Part shown: piece by piece, positions 7,771-15,902 of the stretch
Numbering within the stretch: the first letter of the stretch is position 1
How the letters are laid out: each line of letters opens with the position of its first letter
From: Amycolatopsis echigonensis
Lineage (GTDB): Bacteria > Actinomycetota > Actinomycetes > Mycobacteriales > Pseudonocardiaceae
NCBI RefSeq assembly: GCF_014174495.1
Contig: NZ_JACJHR010000044.1
Coordinates: 1-64,000 of the forward strand
Length of the DNA stretch: 64,000 nucleotides
Reading direction: 5' to 3'
Translations under genes and position numbers: made by a program
The notes under the pieces: generated by a model
What the model saw: only the letters and a program-made list of their open reading frames with translations
Database searches by the model: none
What the model was told of the DNA's origin: nothing

Positions 7771-9618
7771 TCACTCCTCAGCCAGCGCCGCGAGCACGCC
7801 CTCCCCGTACTTCGTCAGCTTGCTCTCGCCGATCCCGCTCACCGTGCCCAGTGCGTCGAGCGTCGTCGGCTTCAGCGCGGCGATCTGGCGCAGCGTGGCG
7901 TCGTGGAAGATGAAGTACGCCGGGACGCCTTGTTCCTTCGCCGTTGCCGCGCGCCAGGCACGCAGGCGCTCGAACACCGGTGCCGCTTCCTCGGGCATCT
8001 CGATCGGAGCAGCCGCCGCCGTGCGGCGGGAGGTTCGCGGGGCGCGCGCCGGGCGTTCCGGTTCGCGCCGCAACAGTACTTCTTGCGAGCCGTTCAGCAC
8101 CGCCGTCGAGCCTTCGGTCAGCACCAGCGACCCGTAATCCCCTTCGACCGCGAGCAGGTTGCGGGCCAGCAGTTGCCGCACCACCGCGCGCCATTCCGGT
8201 TCGCGCAGTTCGGTGCCGATGCCGAAGACCTTCAGCGTGTCGTGCTGGAACTGGGTGACCTTCGGGGTTGTCTTCCCCAGCAGGATGTCGATGATCTGGC
8301 CCGCACCGAACTTCTGCCGTCGTTCGTTGCGCAGCCGGACCACTGTGGACAGCAGTTTCTGCGCGGGAATGGTGCCGTCCCAGCGTTCCGGCGGAGTCAA
8401 GCAAGTGTCGCAGTTCCCGCACGGCTGGCCGGACTGCCCGAAGTACGCGAGGATCTGCGTGCGCCGGCATTCGACCGTCTCGCACAGCGCCAGCATCGCG
8501 TGCAGGTGCTGGGCCTGCAGGCGGCGGTGCATTTCGTCGCCCTCGGAGTTGTCGATCATTTTGCGTTGCTGCACTACGTCTTGCAGCCCGTACGCGAGCC
8601 AGGCGGTCGACGGCAGCCCGTCACGGCCCGCGCGGCCGGTTTCCTGGTAGTAGCCTTCGACGGACTTCGGCAGGTCCAGGTGTGCGACGAACCGCACGTC
8701 CGGTTTGTCGATGCCCATGCCGAACGCGATCGTGGCGACCACGACGAGCCCGTCCTCGCGCAGGAACCTCGACTGGTTCCTCGCGCGGGTCGCCTTGTCG
8801 AGCCCGGCGTGGTACGGCAGCGCCGGGATTCCGTTCTGCACCAGGAAATCCGCCGTCTTCTCCACCGACGCGCGGGACAGGCAGTAGACGATTCCGGCGT
8901 CGCCCTGGTGCTCGGTGCGCAGGAGTTCGAGCAGCTGCTTCTGCGGCGAGTTCTTCGGCACGATCCGGTACTGGATGTTCGGCCGGTCGAAGCTCGCGAC
9001 GAAGTGCTTCGCGCTGTCCAGTCCGAGCCGCTGCGAGATTTCCTTGTGCGTGGCCTCGGTCGCGGTGGCGGTGAGCGCGATCCGGGGCACGTCCGGCCAG
9101 CGTTCGTGCAGCGACGACAGCATCAGGTAGTCGGGCCGGAAATCGTGGCCCCACTGGGAGACGCAGTGCGCCTCGTCGATCGCGAACAGGGCGATCTTGC
9201 CGCGGTCGAGCAGCCGCACGGTGGATTCGACCGACAGCCGTTCGGGCGCGAGGTAGAGCAGGTCCAGTTCGCCCGCGACGAACGCCTCCTCCACCTCCTG
9301 CCGCTGCGCGAAATCCTGGGTGGAGTTGAGGAATCCGGCGCGCACGCCGACGTTGCGCAGCGCGTCGACCTGGTCCTGCATCAGCGCGATGAGCGGCGAG
9401 ATCACGACGCCGACGCCCGGCCGCACCAGCGCCGGGATCTGGTAGCACAGCGATTTCCCGCCGCCGGTGGGCATGAGCACCAGCGCGTCGCCGCCGGAGA
9501 TCACGTGCTCGACGATCTCCGCCTGGTCGCCGCGGAACGCGTCGTAGCCGAAGACGCGCTGCAGGGTCTCGAGAGCGGGGGAACGGGTGGCCTGCTCGGC
9601 CAGATCGGGGTGCGCCAC
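7771..9618 (-). CDS. recQ: ATP-dependent DNA helicase RecQ
   Basis: A 615-residue RecQ helicase that unwinds DNA 3' to 5' in recombination and replication-fork repair. Seen in order: motif 0 (GYDAFRGDQ), Walker A (MPTGGGKS), the DEAH box (AIDEAHCVSQWGHDFRPDY), motif III (ALTATAT), motif VI (QETGRAGRDG), the RQC zinc-binding cysteines (ECRRTQILAYF and CGNCDTC), the winged helix, and a C-terminal HRDC domain in the last 80 residues (LRAWRAATAKEQGVPAYFIF). I use the GTG at 9618 (VAHPDLAEQ); a reading frame extends further upstream but codes for an Arg-rich, unlikely peptide. It is a single gene, divergent from the DUF6314-like gene. Confidence 0.95.
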   Translation of the reverse strand: MAHPDLAEQATRSPALETLQRVFGYDAFRGDQAEIVEHVISGGDALVLMPTGGGKSLCYQIPALVRPGVGVVISPLIALMQDQVDALRNVGVRAGFLNSTQDFAQRQEVEEAFVAGELDLLYLAPERLSVESTVRLLDRGKIALFAIDEAHCVSQWGHDFRPDYLMLSSLHERWPDVPRIALTATATEATHKEISQRLGLDSAKHFVASFDRPNIQYRIVPKNSPQKQLLELLRTEHQGDAGIVYCLSRASVEKTADFLVQNGIPALPYHAGLDKATRARNQSRFLREDGLVVVATIAFGMGIDKPDVRFVAHLDLPKSVEGYYQETGRAGRDGLPSTAWLAYGLQDVVQQRKMIDNSEGDEMHRRLQAQHLHAMLALCETVECRRTQILAYFGQSGQPCGNCDTCLTPPERWDGTIPAQKLLSTVVRLRNERRQKFGAGQIIDILLGKTTPKVTQFQHDTLKVFGIGTELREPEWRAVVRQLLARNLLAVEGDYGSLVLTEGSTAVLNGSQEVLLRREPERPARAPRTSRRTAAAAPIEMPEEAAPVFERLRAWRAATAKEQGVPAYFIFHDATLRQIAALKPTTLDALGTVSGIGESKLTKYGEGVLAALAEE

Positions 9619-9851
9619 GCGGCCGATTCTAGGGCGGGAGGCCGTCCGGGCGAGCCTGCCCCGCCGGGTCCGGCGCGAGAGTCCCCGTCGCGCTGGCCGT
9701 TTTCGGGCGGTGTAGCGGGCCCGGTCGCGCAGGGTGAGCAGCAAGGCGACTGGTAGCTGTTGGGATGACGGGACCCTTCATGACGTCCCCGTGACAGACG
9801 GTGTCGAGACTTCAGTCCCAGTGCCGTTCGCATTCGGTCCCGAGGCGCACA

Positions 9852-10295
9852 ATGGGACCCGTGGCTTTTCCGATCGATGACCTGACCGGGTATTTCTCGG
9901 GCGAATGGCTGCTCGCGCGCGAAATCGTCGACGTCGACGGGGCGGCGATGGGCGAGGCGAGCGGCCGCGCGACGTTCACCTCCGACGACGGGGTGCTCGT
10001 CTACCACGAGTCGGGAGAGCTGCAGCTCGGAGCGCATCGCGGACCGTTTGTCCGCACTCTGCACTACCGGCCGGCCGGAGGCTCGCGCGCCGCGGTCCAC
10101 TTCGACCACGGCGGGTTCTTCCACGACCTGGACCTGGCGACCGGGGAGTGGACGGCCGATCATCCGTGCGCCGCCGACTGGTATCGCGGGGCTTACCGCG
10201 TGCTCGACGACCGCCAGTGGGTACAGGAGTGGGTGGTGACCGGACCAGCCAAGGATCATGTGATCACCAGCCGGTTCACCCGAGCGGACAAGTGA
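9852..10295 (+). CDS. DUF6314-like conserved protein
   Basis: A 147-residue cytoplasmic protein without signal or membrane segments: 'DDLTGYFSGEWLLAREIVD', then 'FTSDDGVLVYHESGELQLG', 'YRPAGGSRAAVHFDHGGFFH', 'HPCAADWYRGAYRV' and 'WVVTGPAKDHVITSRFTR'. The repeated beta-strand pattern and ending suggest a lipocalin-like barrel, as in the DUF6314 family; no function is known. The ATG at 9852 is chosen; a GTG at 9861 is an alternative, and no clear ribosome site separates them. It is divergent from recQ. The 233 bases between the two genes hold no other gene I can support. Confidence 0.7.
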   Translation: MGPVAFPIDDLTGYFSGEWLLAREIVDVDGAAMGEASGRATFTSDDGVLVYHESGELQLGAHRGPFVRTLHYRPAGGSRAAVHFDHGGFFHDLDLATGEWTADHPCAADWYRGAYRVLDDRQWVQEWVVTGPAKDHVITSRFTRADK

Positions 10296-10366
10296 TCTTC
10301 CCAGGCCCGATTCCGCACCGCCGCGCTCGGCACGCGGCGGATATCGAAGCGAATGTCCTGCGTGGA

Positions 10367-10516
10367 CTACTTGCGCCGGTTGCGCAGGATCACCAGCAGA
10401 ACCACTATCGCCGAAACCGCGCAAGCCGCGGTGATCACCATGCCCGCCCAGGTGGGAATCGCGACACCGGCGATGTTGTCGAATCCGGGCAGGGCGCGGG
10501 GCGCGGGGATCGCCAC
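10367..10516 (-). CDS. Small single-pass membrane protein
   Basis: A 49-residue peptide starting at a GTG with GGAGG (10526-10522) 5 bases upstream. A short N-terminal region (AIPAPRALPGFDNIAG) is followed by one hydrophobic helix, roughly residues 20-42 (WAGMVITAACAVSAIVVLLV), and a basic tail ILRNRRK, which suggests N-out/C-in topology. It resembles no family I know. The strong ribosome site, the clean membrane helix and the positive-inside tail argue that it is real. It is convergent with the DUF6314-like gene. Confidence 0.55.
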   Translation of the reverse strand: MAIPAPRALPGFDNIAGVAIPTWAGMVITAACAVSAIVVLLVILRNRRK

Positions 10517-10568
10517 GGGGCCCTCCGTTCGCGTCGTCGGCGTGCAGGTTGCTTGCGTGCCGGAGTTT

Positions 10569-10595
10569 ACCTGACGTCGGACGCCACCGTCAGGT
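10569..10595. promoter_or_regulatory. Inverted repeat ACCTGACG/CGTCAGGT
   Basis: An 8-bp perfect inverted repeat with an 11-base spacer lies 53 bases upstream of the small membrane protein start. It could be an operator; its role is not known. Confidence 0.3.
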
Positions 10596-10765
10596 CCGAA
10601 GTGGACGGTTGCGGTCACCGTTGGTAGTCAGCGGATTTACCCCTGCTGAAGCGGTTTGGCCGGTGCGAGTGGACCCCTCGCGCCGCTCGAGTCACAGTGC
10701 TGGGCACAGACGGATCTTCGAGGCATGATCGAGGCAAGCGCACGACGACGGAGGAGGAGCGCGAG

Positions 10766-11272
10766 ATGAATGTGGCCGATCTGCTCGTGGACGGATTCGG
10801 CCGGGTGCGGGAAGTGGTGCACCAGGCAGTCGACGGGCTGACCGCGGAGCAGCTGGCGGCGCGACCCGGCCCGGACGCCAACTCGATCGGCTGGCTGGTC
10901 TGGCATTTGGCGAGGGTGCAGGACGACCACGTCGCGGACGTCGCGGGCACCGACCAGCTCTGGACGGCCAAGGACTGGCGCGAGAAATTCGACCTGCCGT
11001 TCCCGGCAGGCGACATCGGCTACGGGCACAGCAGCGACGACGTCGCCAAGGTGCGGCCGCAGTCGCCGGATTTGCTCACCGGCTACTACGACGCCGTGCA
11101 CGAGCACACGGTGTCCTGGGTGACCAGCCTCGACGAGGCGGCGCTGGACCGCGTGGTCGACGAAGGCTGGAACCCACCGGTGACGCTCGGCGTCCGGCTG
11201 GTCAGCGTGCTGTCCGACGACCTCCAGCACGCCGGACAAGCCGCCTACGTGAGGGGGCTGCTGCTGGGATGA
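10766..11272 (+). CDS. DinB-like (DUF664-type) protein
   Basis: A 168-residue four-helix-bundle protein of the DinB/YfiT group. Candidate metal-binding histidines are in WHLARVQDDH near residue 50 and LQHAGQAAYVRG near the C-terminus. The superfamily includes thiol-S-transferases and mycothiol-dependent isomerases; in actinomycetes many members are thought to use mycothiol. The ATG at 10766 has the strong site GAGGAGGAG (10751-10759) in front; a longer in-frame start lacks one. The upstream 249 bases hold no other gene. No co-transcribed neighbour is seen. Confidence 0.85.
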   Translation: MNVADLLVDGFGRVREVVHQAVDGLTAEQLAARPGPDANSIGWLVWHLARVQDDHVADVAGTDQLWTAKDWREKFDLPFPAGDIGYGHSSDDVAKVRPQSPDLLTGYYDAVHEHTVSWVTSLDEAALDRVVDEGWNPPVTLGVRLVSVLSDDLQHAGQAAYVRGLLLG

Positions 11273-11969
11273 CCGCATTGGGGTGACTGACGCTCTGGGC
11301 GAGTGACCGGTCCCGCCCGGAGAGCGACAATCGGCTGGGGATAGGGGGCCTGCGTGCGGCAGACGTAGCGGCGTGGCATCGGTCGGTAAGCCGAGTGCTT
11401 CGCCTTGCAGGCGCCATGCGGCGAGGCCTGGGCGGTTGCGGTCGCCTGCGGGCAGTGGCCCTTATTCGTCGGACGGGGCGGGAGCATCCGACCGGTCGGC
11501 TAGCTGCGTCGGCTTGCACGTGGTGCGTCGCCAGATCCGGACGTCAAGCCTGTGAGTCCGTAGCCGGGGACGGCGGGCGTGCTGCGTGCGGCTGTTCGCG
11601 TCCAGTGCTTGCGGACCGCGTGCCAGGTATGGCGGGCTGTCGCGCGGGGTCGGCGGCGCGAGGCCGTGGGCTGCTCAGGTTTCGGCGGCGGGTGGGGGCG
11701 GGGCGGTGAGGCAGGCTGAGTGCGGCTGACTGGTGACGCGCGGCGGCACTCCCGGGCCGGGAGACCTCGGTGCCGTAAGCCTGCACACTGCGGGAACCCG
11801 CGCCCGGCGGGAACCTGCGGCCTGCGGGAACCTGCGGCCTGCGGGAACCTGCGGCCTGCGGGAACCCGCACCCTGCGGGAACCCGCGGCCTCCGAGACCC
11901 CGCGGCCTGCGGGACCCCGCGGCCTGCGGGAACCCGCAGCCTCCGCGAAACCTCAGCCGCCGAGCGGTG
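11273..11969. other. Non-coding convergent region containing a tandem hairpin repeat
   Basis: No gene is supported between the 3' ends of the DinB-like gene and soxR. The reading frames are Arg/Pro/Gly-rich artefacts of high GC. The last part is a ten-copy 17-bp repeat, listed separately. The rest (11273-11786) shows no motif I recognise. Confidence 0.5.
11787..11956. repeat. 17-bp tandem repeat, ten copies, each a small hairpin
   Basis: Ten head-to-tail copies fill 11787-11956. The best unit is CCTGCGGGAACCTGCGG; copies at 11821 and 11838 are identical, and others differ by one to four bases. Many copies carry GCGGG-AA-CCCGC, a 5-bp stem with a two-base loop. The 17-bp period is not a multiple of three, which argues against coding. 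It lies just past the soxR stop codon. Confidence 0.85.
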
Positions 11970-12437
11970 TCACTCGTACTCCGTTCCCCGGTGGTCCGGC
12001 AGCCGTCGCGGGCCGGGGCCGTCGTGGCCTAGTTGGTCGTTCGGGTTGGCGAGGCGGCATTTGGCCAGGGACATGCAGCCGCAGCCGATGCAGTCGTTCA
12101 GCTGGTCCCGGAGTTGTTCCAGCTGGCGGATGCGGTGGTCCAGGTCGGAGCGCCAGCAGGACGAGATGCGGGACCAGTCGGCGCGGGTGGGGGTCCGGTC
12201 GTCCGGCAGGAGGGCCAGCACGTCACGAATCTGCGCCAGCGGCATGCCCACCCGCTGCGACATGCGGATGAACGTGACCCGCCGCAGGGCGTCGCGGCGG
12301 TAGCGGCGTTGGTTGCCCGCGGTGCGCCTGCTGCGGATCAGGTTTTCGTCCTCGTAGAACCGCAGGGCCGACGCCGGTACGCCGCTCCGGCGGGAGAGTT
12401 CGCCCACGGTCAGTTCGGGCAGCTCCGTCTTCGCCAT
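11970..12437 (-). CDS. soxR: Redox-sensitive transcriptional activator SoxR
   Basis: A 155-residue MerR-family regulator. The N-terminal helix-turn-helix (LTVGELSRRSGVPASALRFYEDENLI) and coupling helix are followed by the [2Fe-2S] cluster cysteines C116, C119, C121 and C127 (CIGCGCMSLAKC), the SoxR signature. Oxidation of the cluster by redox-cycling compounds switches the bound promoter on. As in Streptomyces there is no SoxS; SoxR acts directly on target genes. The divergent FMN reductase, with a MerR-type promoter between the two genes, fits the known actinomycete SoxR regulon, which includes such a reductase. The ATG at 12437 is the natural start. Confidence 0.95.
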   Translation of the reverse strand: MAKTELPELTVGELSRRSGVPASALRFYEDENLIRSRRTAGNQRRYRRDALRRVTFIRMSQRVGMPLAQIRDVLALLPDDRTPTRADWSRISSCWRSDLDHRIRQLEQLRDQLNDCIGCGCMSLAKCRLANPNDQLGHDGPGPRRLPDHRGTEYE

Positions 12438-12451
12438 GCGCTCAGCATAGC

Positions 12452-12482
12452 TTGACTTAAAGGGAGCTTGAAGTTCGAGACT
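12452..12482 (+). promoter_or_regulatory. SoxR-type operator/promoter
   Basis: TTGACT (12452-12457) and GAGACT (12477-12482) are separated by 19 bp, the long spacer typical of MerR-family promoters. Inside lies the dyad ACTTAAAG-GGAG-CTTGAAGT (12455-12474; one mismatch in 8-bp arms), similar in layout to SoxR boxes. It would drive the FMN reductase. Confidence 0.6.
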
Positions 12483-12530
12483 CGCTTCCGGAGGCGGGAA
12501 ACCTGTTCCGCCCCGGGAAAGGAGAAAAAC

Positions 12531-13091
12531 GTGTCCGAAGCTCCCGTCCGGCTCGCTGTGCTCGTCGGCAGTGCCCGGGAAGGGCGGTTCGCCCCCACGG
12601 TCGCGCGCTGGTTCGCCCGCCAGGCCGACCGGCACGGCGGGTTCGCGGTCGACGTCGTCGACGTCGCCGAGATCTCGTTGCCGCTCGCGATGAACGGCGA
12701 GGGGGCCGAGCCCGTCGCCGCCCGGCTCGAAGCGGCGGACGCGTTCGTCGTGATCACGCCGGAGTACAACCACAGCTACCCGGCCGCGCTCAAGAACGTC
12801 CTCGACTGGTTCCGCGGCGAATGGCAGGCAAAACCGGTCGCTTTCGTCTCCTACGGCGGGATTTCCGGCGGACTGCGCGCGGTCGAACACCTCCGTCCGG
12901 TCTTCGCGGAACTGCACGCGGTAACCATCCGCGAAACCGTGAGCTTCCACGGAGCGCACGGCCGGTTCGGGGAGAACGGCGAACCGGTCGACCCGGCCGC
13001 GGAGACTGCGGCGAAGGCGTTGCTTGACCAGCTCGAGTGGTGGGCTCGTGCGTTGCAGGAGGCGCGGTTGGTGCGGGCGTACCCGGCGTAG
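12531..13091 (+). CDS. NADPH-dependent FMN reductase family protein
   Basis: A 186-residue flavodoxin-like reductase: VLVGSAREGRFAPTVARWF (phosphate-binding loop), FVVITPEYNHSYPAALKNVL (family signature) and FVSYGGISGG. It uses NAD(P)H and FMN to reduce quinones or similar redox-active compounds. The GTG at 12531 is chosen because AAAGGAGA (about 12517-12524) precedes it. It is divergent from soxR with a MerR-type promoter, so induction by redox-cycling compounds is expected. Part of its 3' end appears duplicated downstream (13150-13170). Confidence 0.9.
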   Translation: MSEAPVRLAVLVGSAREGRFAPTVARWFARQADRHGGFAVDVVDVAEISLPLAMNGEGAEPVAARLEAADAFVVITPEYNHSYPAALKNVLDWFRGEWQAKPVAFVSYGGISGGLRAVEHLRPVFAELHAVTIRETVSFHGAHGRFGENGEPVDPAAETAAKALLDQLEWWARALQEARLVRAYPA

Positions 13092-13531
13092 CTGTGGCGG
13101 GGCGGCGACGGTCGGTGCAGCCGGGTCTTGACCAGGTGGGCAGTGTGTCCGTGCGTTGCAGGAGGCGCGGAGCGGCGGAGCTCGGCACGGCGGGATCTCG
13201 TCCAGGCGGGCAGTAAGGCTGGGACGGCGGAGGTCGGGGCAGTTCTGGGTATGCCCGGAGGAACAGGCCCATCGCGGCAGCGTCCACGATGGGATGGCGA
13301 AAGGCGGCGCGATCCCGGGCATCGGCAGGGCGCGCGATGTCGCCAGAGCGGGCGGAAGCCGGTGCCAAGCGGCTGCAGTGCCCTCGACGGCATCGCCTCT
13401 CCCGCCTTAGCTTCCCCCTGCAAGAGCGGCGAAGGCCGGGAGATACCCCAGGCCTTCGCCGCCTTCCCGGACAGCACCGGCCGGGCCGTGCTTGCGCGGC
13501 GGCTGATCAACCGTGTCCGCCGAGGCCAAGC
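13092..13531. other. Non-coding convergent region with a partial copy of the upstream gene end
   Basis: No gene is supported. The 21 bases CGTGCGTTGCAGGAGGCGCGG occur at 13048-13068, near the end of the FMN reductase gene, and again at 13150-13170; both copies are preceded by CTTGACCA, so a short, decayed duplication of the gene end is likely. Nothing else is recognised. Confidence 0.5.
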
Positions 13532-14767
13532 TCACCCGGCGTAACTGTCCACACCAGACCGCCGCGCGAAGGCAGGGGCGTGTTCCGGCCGAATTCCCAC
13601 GCCGCCAAGGTATGCGGTCACCCCGGAAAGCACCGGGAATCGTTGCAGCATTCGCATCGGCGCGGGCAGGCGGTTCAGGGTTCCGTCGAGCGCCGGGCGC
13701 AGCAGCATTTCGTGTTCGCCCCGTTGGCTGGACTGCACCGCGACAGTGGGCAGCAACCGGCGGCGGCGGATCGCGGCCAGGCGGGACGTCGGAACTTCCC
13801 TGCGCCGCAACGGTTCCGCGAGCAGCCGGGCGGTCGCGACGGCGTCCTGCACGGCGAGGTTCACGCCGACGCCGCCCACCGGCGACATCGGGTGGGCCGC
13901 GTCGCCGATGCACAACGCTCCCGGCGCGTGCCAGCGCGGCAGCAGGCCCATGGTCACCTCTAGCAGCTTCACGTCGTCCCACGAACGGACGGCGGACAAC
14001 TGCGCGGGCGTCCAACCGAACAACTCTCCCAGCCGCGAACGGAATCCGTCGATGAGGCCGGAGCGCAGCCGCGCGTCTTGGCCGCGGGGGATGAGGTACG
14101 AGGTCTGGTAGTAGTCGCCGCGATCCATGGTCACCGAGGCGTATCCGGGGCCGAACCTCGCGAACACCCCCGGTTCGCCCGGTCCGGCTTTCGGCACCCG
14201 GACCTGCCAAACGTCCATCGGGACTTCCGACTCCCGCAGTGCGAGGCCGAGTTCACGGCGCACCGTCGACCAGCGTCCATCACAGCCGACGGTCAGCGGT
14301 GCTTCGAGTGCGGCAACGGCACCGGTGTCGTCGCGGTAGTTCACGCCGGTCACGCGTCCGCCCTCGCGGCGCAGGGAAACGACGGAAGCGCCCATGCGCA
14401 GGGAGAATTTCGGTTCGGCCGCACCGGCTTCGGCCAGCAGGCCCAGGAATTCGGCTTGCGGCACCATCGCGATGTGCTTGTGCGGGCCGCGCAGTCTGCT
14501 GAAATCGGCGGCCACCACGGTCTCTTCGCCGATCTCCATTTTCATCCGCTCCAGGACCGAACGGGACAGAGCGGCGAACCGGGTGCCAAGGCCTAGCTCG
14601 TCCAACAGCCGCAGGGTCGACGGGTGCACGGTGTCGCCGCGGAAATCCCGCAGGAAGTCGCGGTGCTTCTCCAGCACCACCACCTCGACCCCGGCCCGCG
14701 CCAGCAGCAGGCCCAGCATCACGCCGGCCGGGCCGCCCCCGGCCACCACGCATCCGGTCCGCTCCAT
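13532..14767 (-). CDS. FAD-dependent oxidoreductase (aromatic hydroxylase type)
   Basis: A 411-residue flavoprotein of the p-hydroxybenzoate-hydroxylase-like family. The Rossmann motif GGGPAGVMLGLLLARAGVEV is at the N-terminus, followed by DFRGDTVHPSTLRLLDELGL, the DG motif TVGCDGRWSTVR, and the GD motif ALCIGDAAHPMSPVGGVG. It should use NAD(P)H and oxygen to hydroxylate an organic, possibly aromatic, substrate. I take the ATG at 14767 because GGAGG (14777-14773) stands 5 bases upstream; an upstream ATG at 14779 is inside the operator. It is divergent from a TetR gene and shares a 40-bp symmetrical operator with it, so TetR very likely represses it. Confidence 0.9.
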   Translation of the reverse strand: MERTGCVVAGGGPAGVMLGLLLARAGVEVVVLEKHRDFLRDFRGDTVHPSTLRLLDELGLGTRFAALSRSVLERMKMEIGEETVVAADFSRLRGPHKHIAMVPQAEFLGLLAEAGAAEPKFSLRMGASVVSLRREGGRVTGVNYRDDTGAVAALEAPLTVGCDGRWSTVRRELGLALRESEVPMDVWQVRVPKAGPGEPGVFARFGPGYASVTMDRGDYYQTSYLIPRGQDARLRSGLIDGFRSRLGELFGWTPAQLSAVRSWDDVKLLEVTMGLLPRWHAPGALCIGDAAHPMSPVGGVGVNLAVQDAVATARLLAEPLRRREVPTSRLAAIRRRRLLPTVAVQSSQRGEHEMLLRPALDGTLNRLPAPMRMLQRFPVLSGVTAYLGGVGIRPEHAPAFARRSGVDSYAG

Positions 14768-14777
14768 CGGGACCTCC

Positions 14778-14817
14778 AATCTTAGATAGACTCTAAGTTT
14801 AGAGTAACGCTAAGATT
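14778..14817. promoter_or_regulatory. Nested-palindrome TetR operator
   Basis: ACTCTAAGTTTAGAGT (14790-14805) is a perfect 16-bp palindrome. It is flanked, after 4-base gaps on each side, by AATCTTAG (14778-14785) and its complement CTAAGATT (14810-14817). The whole forms one dyad between divergent genes. TAAGAT (14811-14816) can act as a -10 for tetR, 7 bases before its ATG, with TAGACT (14787-14792) as -35, so tetR may be leaderless and autorepressed. Confidence 0.8.
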
Positions 14818-14823
14818 CACGCC

Positions 14824-15423
14824 ATGACCGGGTTGCGGGAAGAGAAGAAACGGCGGACCCGCCAGGCGCTGATCGAGGCCGCGCTCACGTTGTTCGACGA
14901 GCAGGGCTACGACGGCACGACCGTCGCCGAGATCTCCGCTCGGGCGAAGGTGTCCCCGGCGACCTACTTCAACTACTTCGCCGCCAAAGAGGACGTGGTC
15001 TTCGCTGACCAGCATCTTTACGACGAGGTGGTGGACGAGGTCTTCGCGGCGGCGGAGCCGGGCGCACCGGTGGCGGAGCTGGTGACCAGAACCGTCCACG
15101 CGCTGGCGACGGCGGACGCGTGGAGTTTTCCCCTGGACCATCCGCTCACGGAGGTCCGGACGCGGCTGCTGGCTGGGGTGCCGGCGTTGCGCGCCGGATA
15201 CCTGCTGCGCAACGCCGCGGTAGGCGATCGGTGGGCGGAGAAGCTCTACGAGACGTGTGCGCCGCAGCTGGACCGGGTCGAGGCTGCCGCGTTGACGGGT
15301 GCGGTGCTGGGCGCGTTGGAAGCGGCGTTGCGGCAGGTGCCGCAAGGACACAGCGCGACGGAGGTCGTCCTGGGCATCGTCGAGCGGGTGGTGTACGGGT
15401 TTGTGCCCAAGGCGAAAGACTAG
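14824..15423 (+). CDS. TetR family transcriptional regulator
   Basis: A 199-residue TetR protein. Residues about 10-55 form the DNA-binding domain (KRRTRQALIEAALTLFDEQG, TTVAEISARAKVSPATYFNYF); the rest is the helical ligand-binding domain with 'AVLGALEAALRQVP' near the end. It lies divergent to an FAD oxidoreductase gene, with the nested palindrome 14778-14817 in between, so it probably represses that gene and itself until a substrate-like molecule binds. The ATG at 14824 follows the predicted -10 by 7 bases. Its 3' end overlaps the convergent lipoprotein gene by 4 bases. Confidence 0.92.
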   Translation: MTGLREEKKRRTRQALIEAALTLFDEQGYDGTTVAEISARAKVSPATYFNYFAAKEDVVFADQHLYDEVVDEVFAAAEPGAPVAELVTRTVHALATADAWSFPLDHPLTEVRTRLLAGVPALRAGYLLRNAAVGDRWAEKLYETCAPQLDRVEAAALTGAVLGALEAALRQVPQGHSATEVVLGIVERVVYGFVPKAKD

Positions 15424-15902
15424 TTGCAGTACAAGGATTCGAGTTTGGTGTCCGAGGCGACGACGGTGATCCCTTTGCCGACCGGCTGCCCGGTCGCCGC
15501 CATTGACGCGGACACAGTGCAGACCACCTGCTGCAGACCGATCGGGTAGAGCGATTTCATCGATTCCGCGACGGTTACGGTGACCGGAAGCTTGGAGGCG
15601 TCGACTGTGACGTGCTGGCCGGGCGTGAGCATCGAGTAGAAACCCTCTTGCTCTTCCTGGCGCGTCGGACCGCCGAACAGTTCGGTCAGCACTGTCGTGG
15701 GGGTCGCGTCCTTCGCCCAGGCGCGTTGCACCGGGCTGATCTGTCCCGCGTAGACGAAGTAGAGCGTGATCTGCGGCCGCGGTTCGCCCAGCTGGAACCC
15801 GCCGGGCGCCTCGCCGGCGGAGATCACTCCGGTCGGCTGGATGCCGCAGCCGGCGAGGAGAAAGACCGAGATCAGCGCCAAGACAAGCCGGGGAAGTTTC
15901 AT
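15420..15902 (-). CDS. Lipoprotein of a two-component module (possibly GerMN-like)
   Basis: A 160-residue protein with the signal MKLPRLVLALISVFLLAGC; the lipobox LAGC is followed by GIQPTGV, so it should be anchored outside the membrane. The body (ITLYFVYAGQISPVQR, then VLTELFGGPTRQEEQEGF and LTPGQHVTVDASKLPVTV) resembles the GerMN fold found in LpqB, without the beta-propeller. The gene is third in the order regulator-kinase-lipoprotein and overlaps the kinase stop by 4 bases. By analogy with MtrAB-LpqB and with CseA, it may modulate the sensor kinase at the cell surface; this is inference. Confidence 0.78.
   Translation of the reverse strand: MKLPRLVLALISVFLLAGCGIQPTGVISAGEAPGGFQLGEPRPQITLYFVYAGQISPVQRAWAKDATPTTVLTELFGGPTRQEEQEGFYSMLTPGQHVTVDASKLPVTVTVAESMKSLYPIGLQQVVCTVSASMAATGQPVGKGITVVASDTKLESLYCN

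Noticed and set aside
11787..11956. CRISPR array
   Set aside because: The copies are head-to-tail without spacers, the unit is 17 bp and no cas genes are near.
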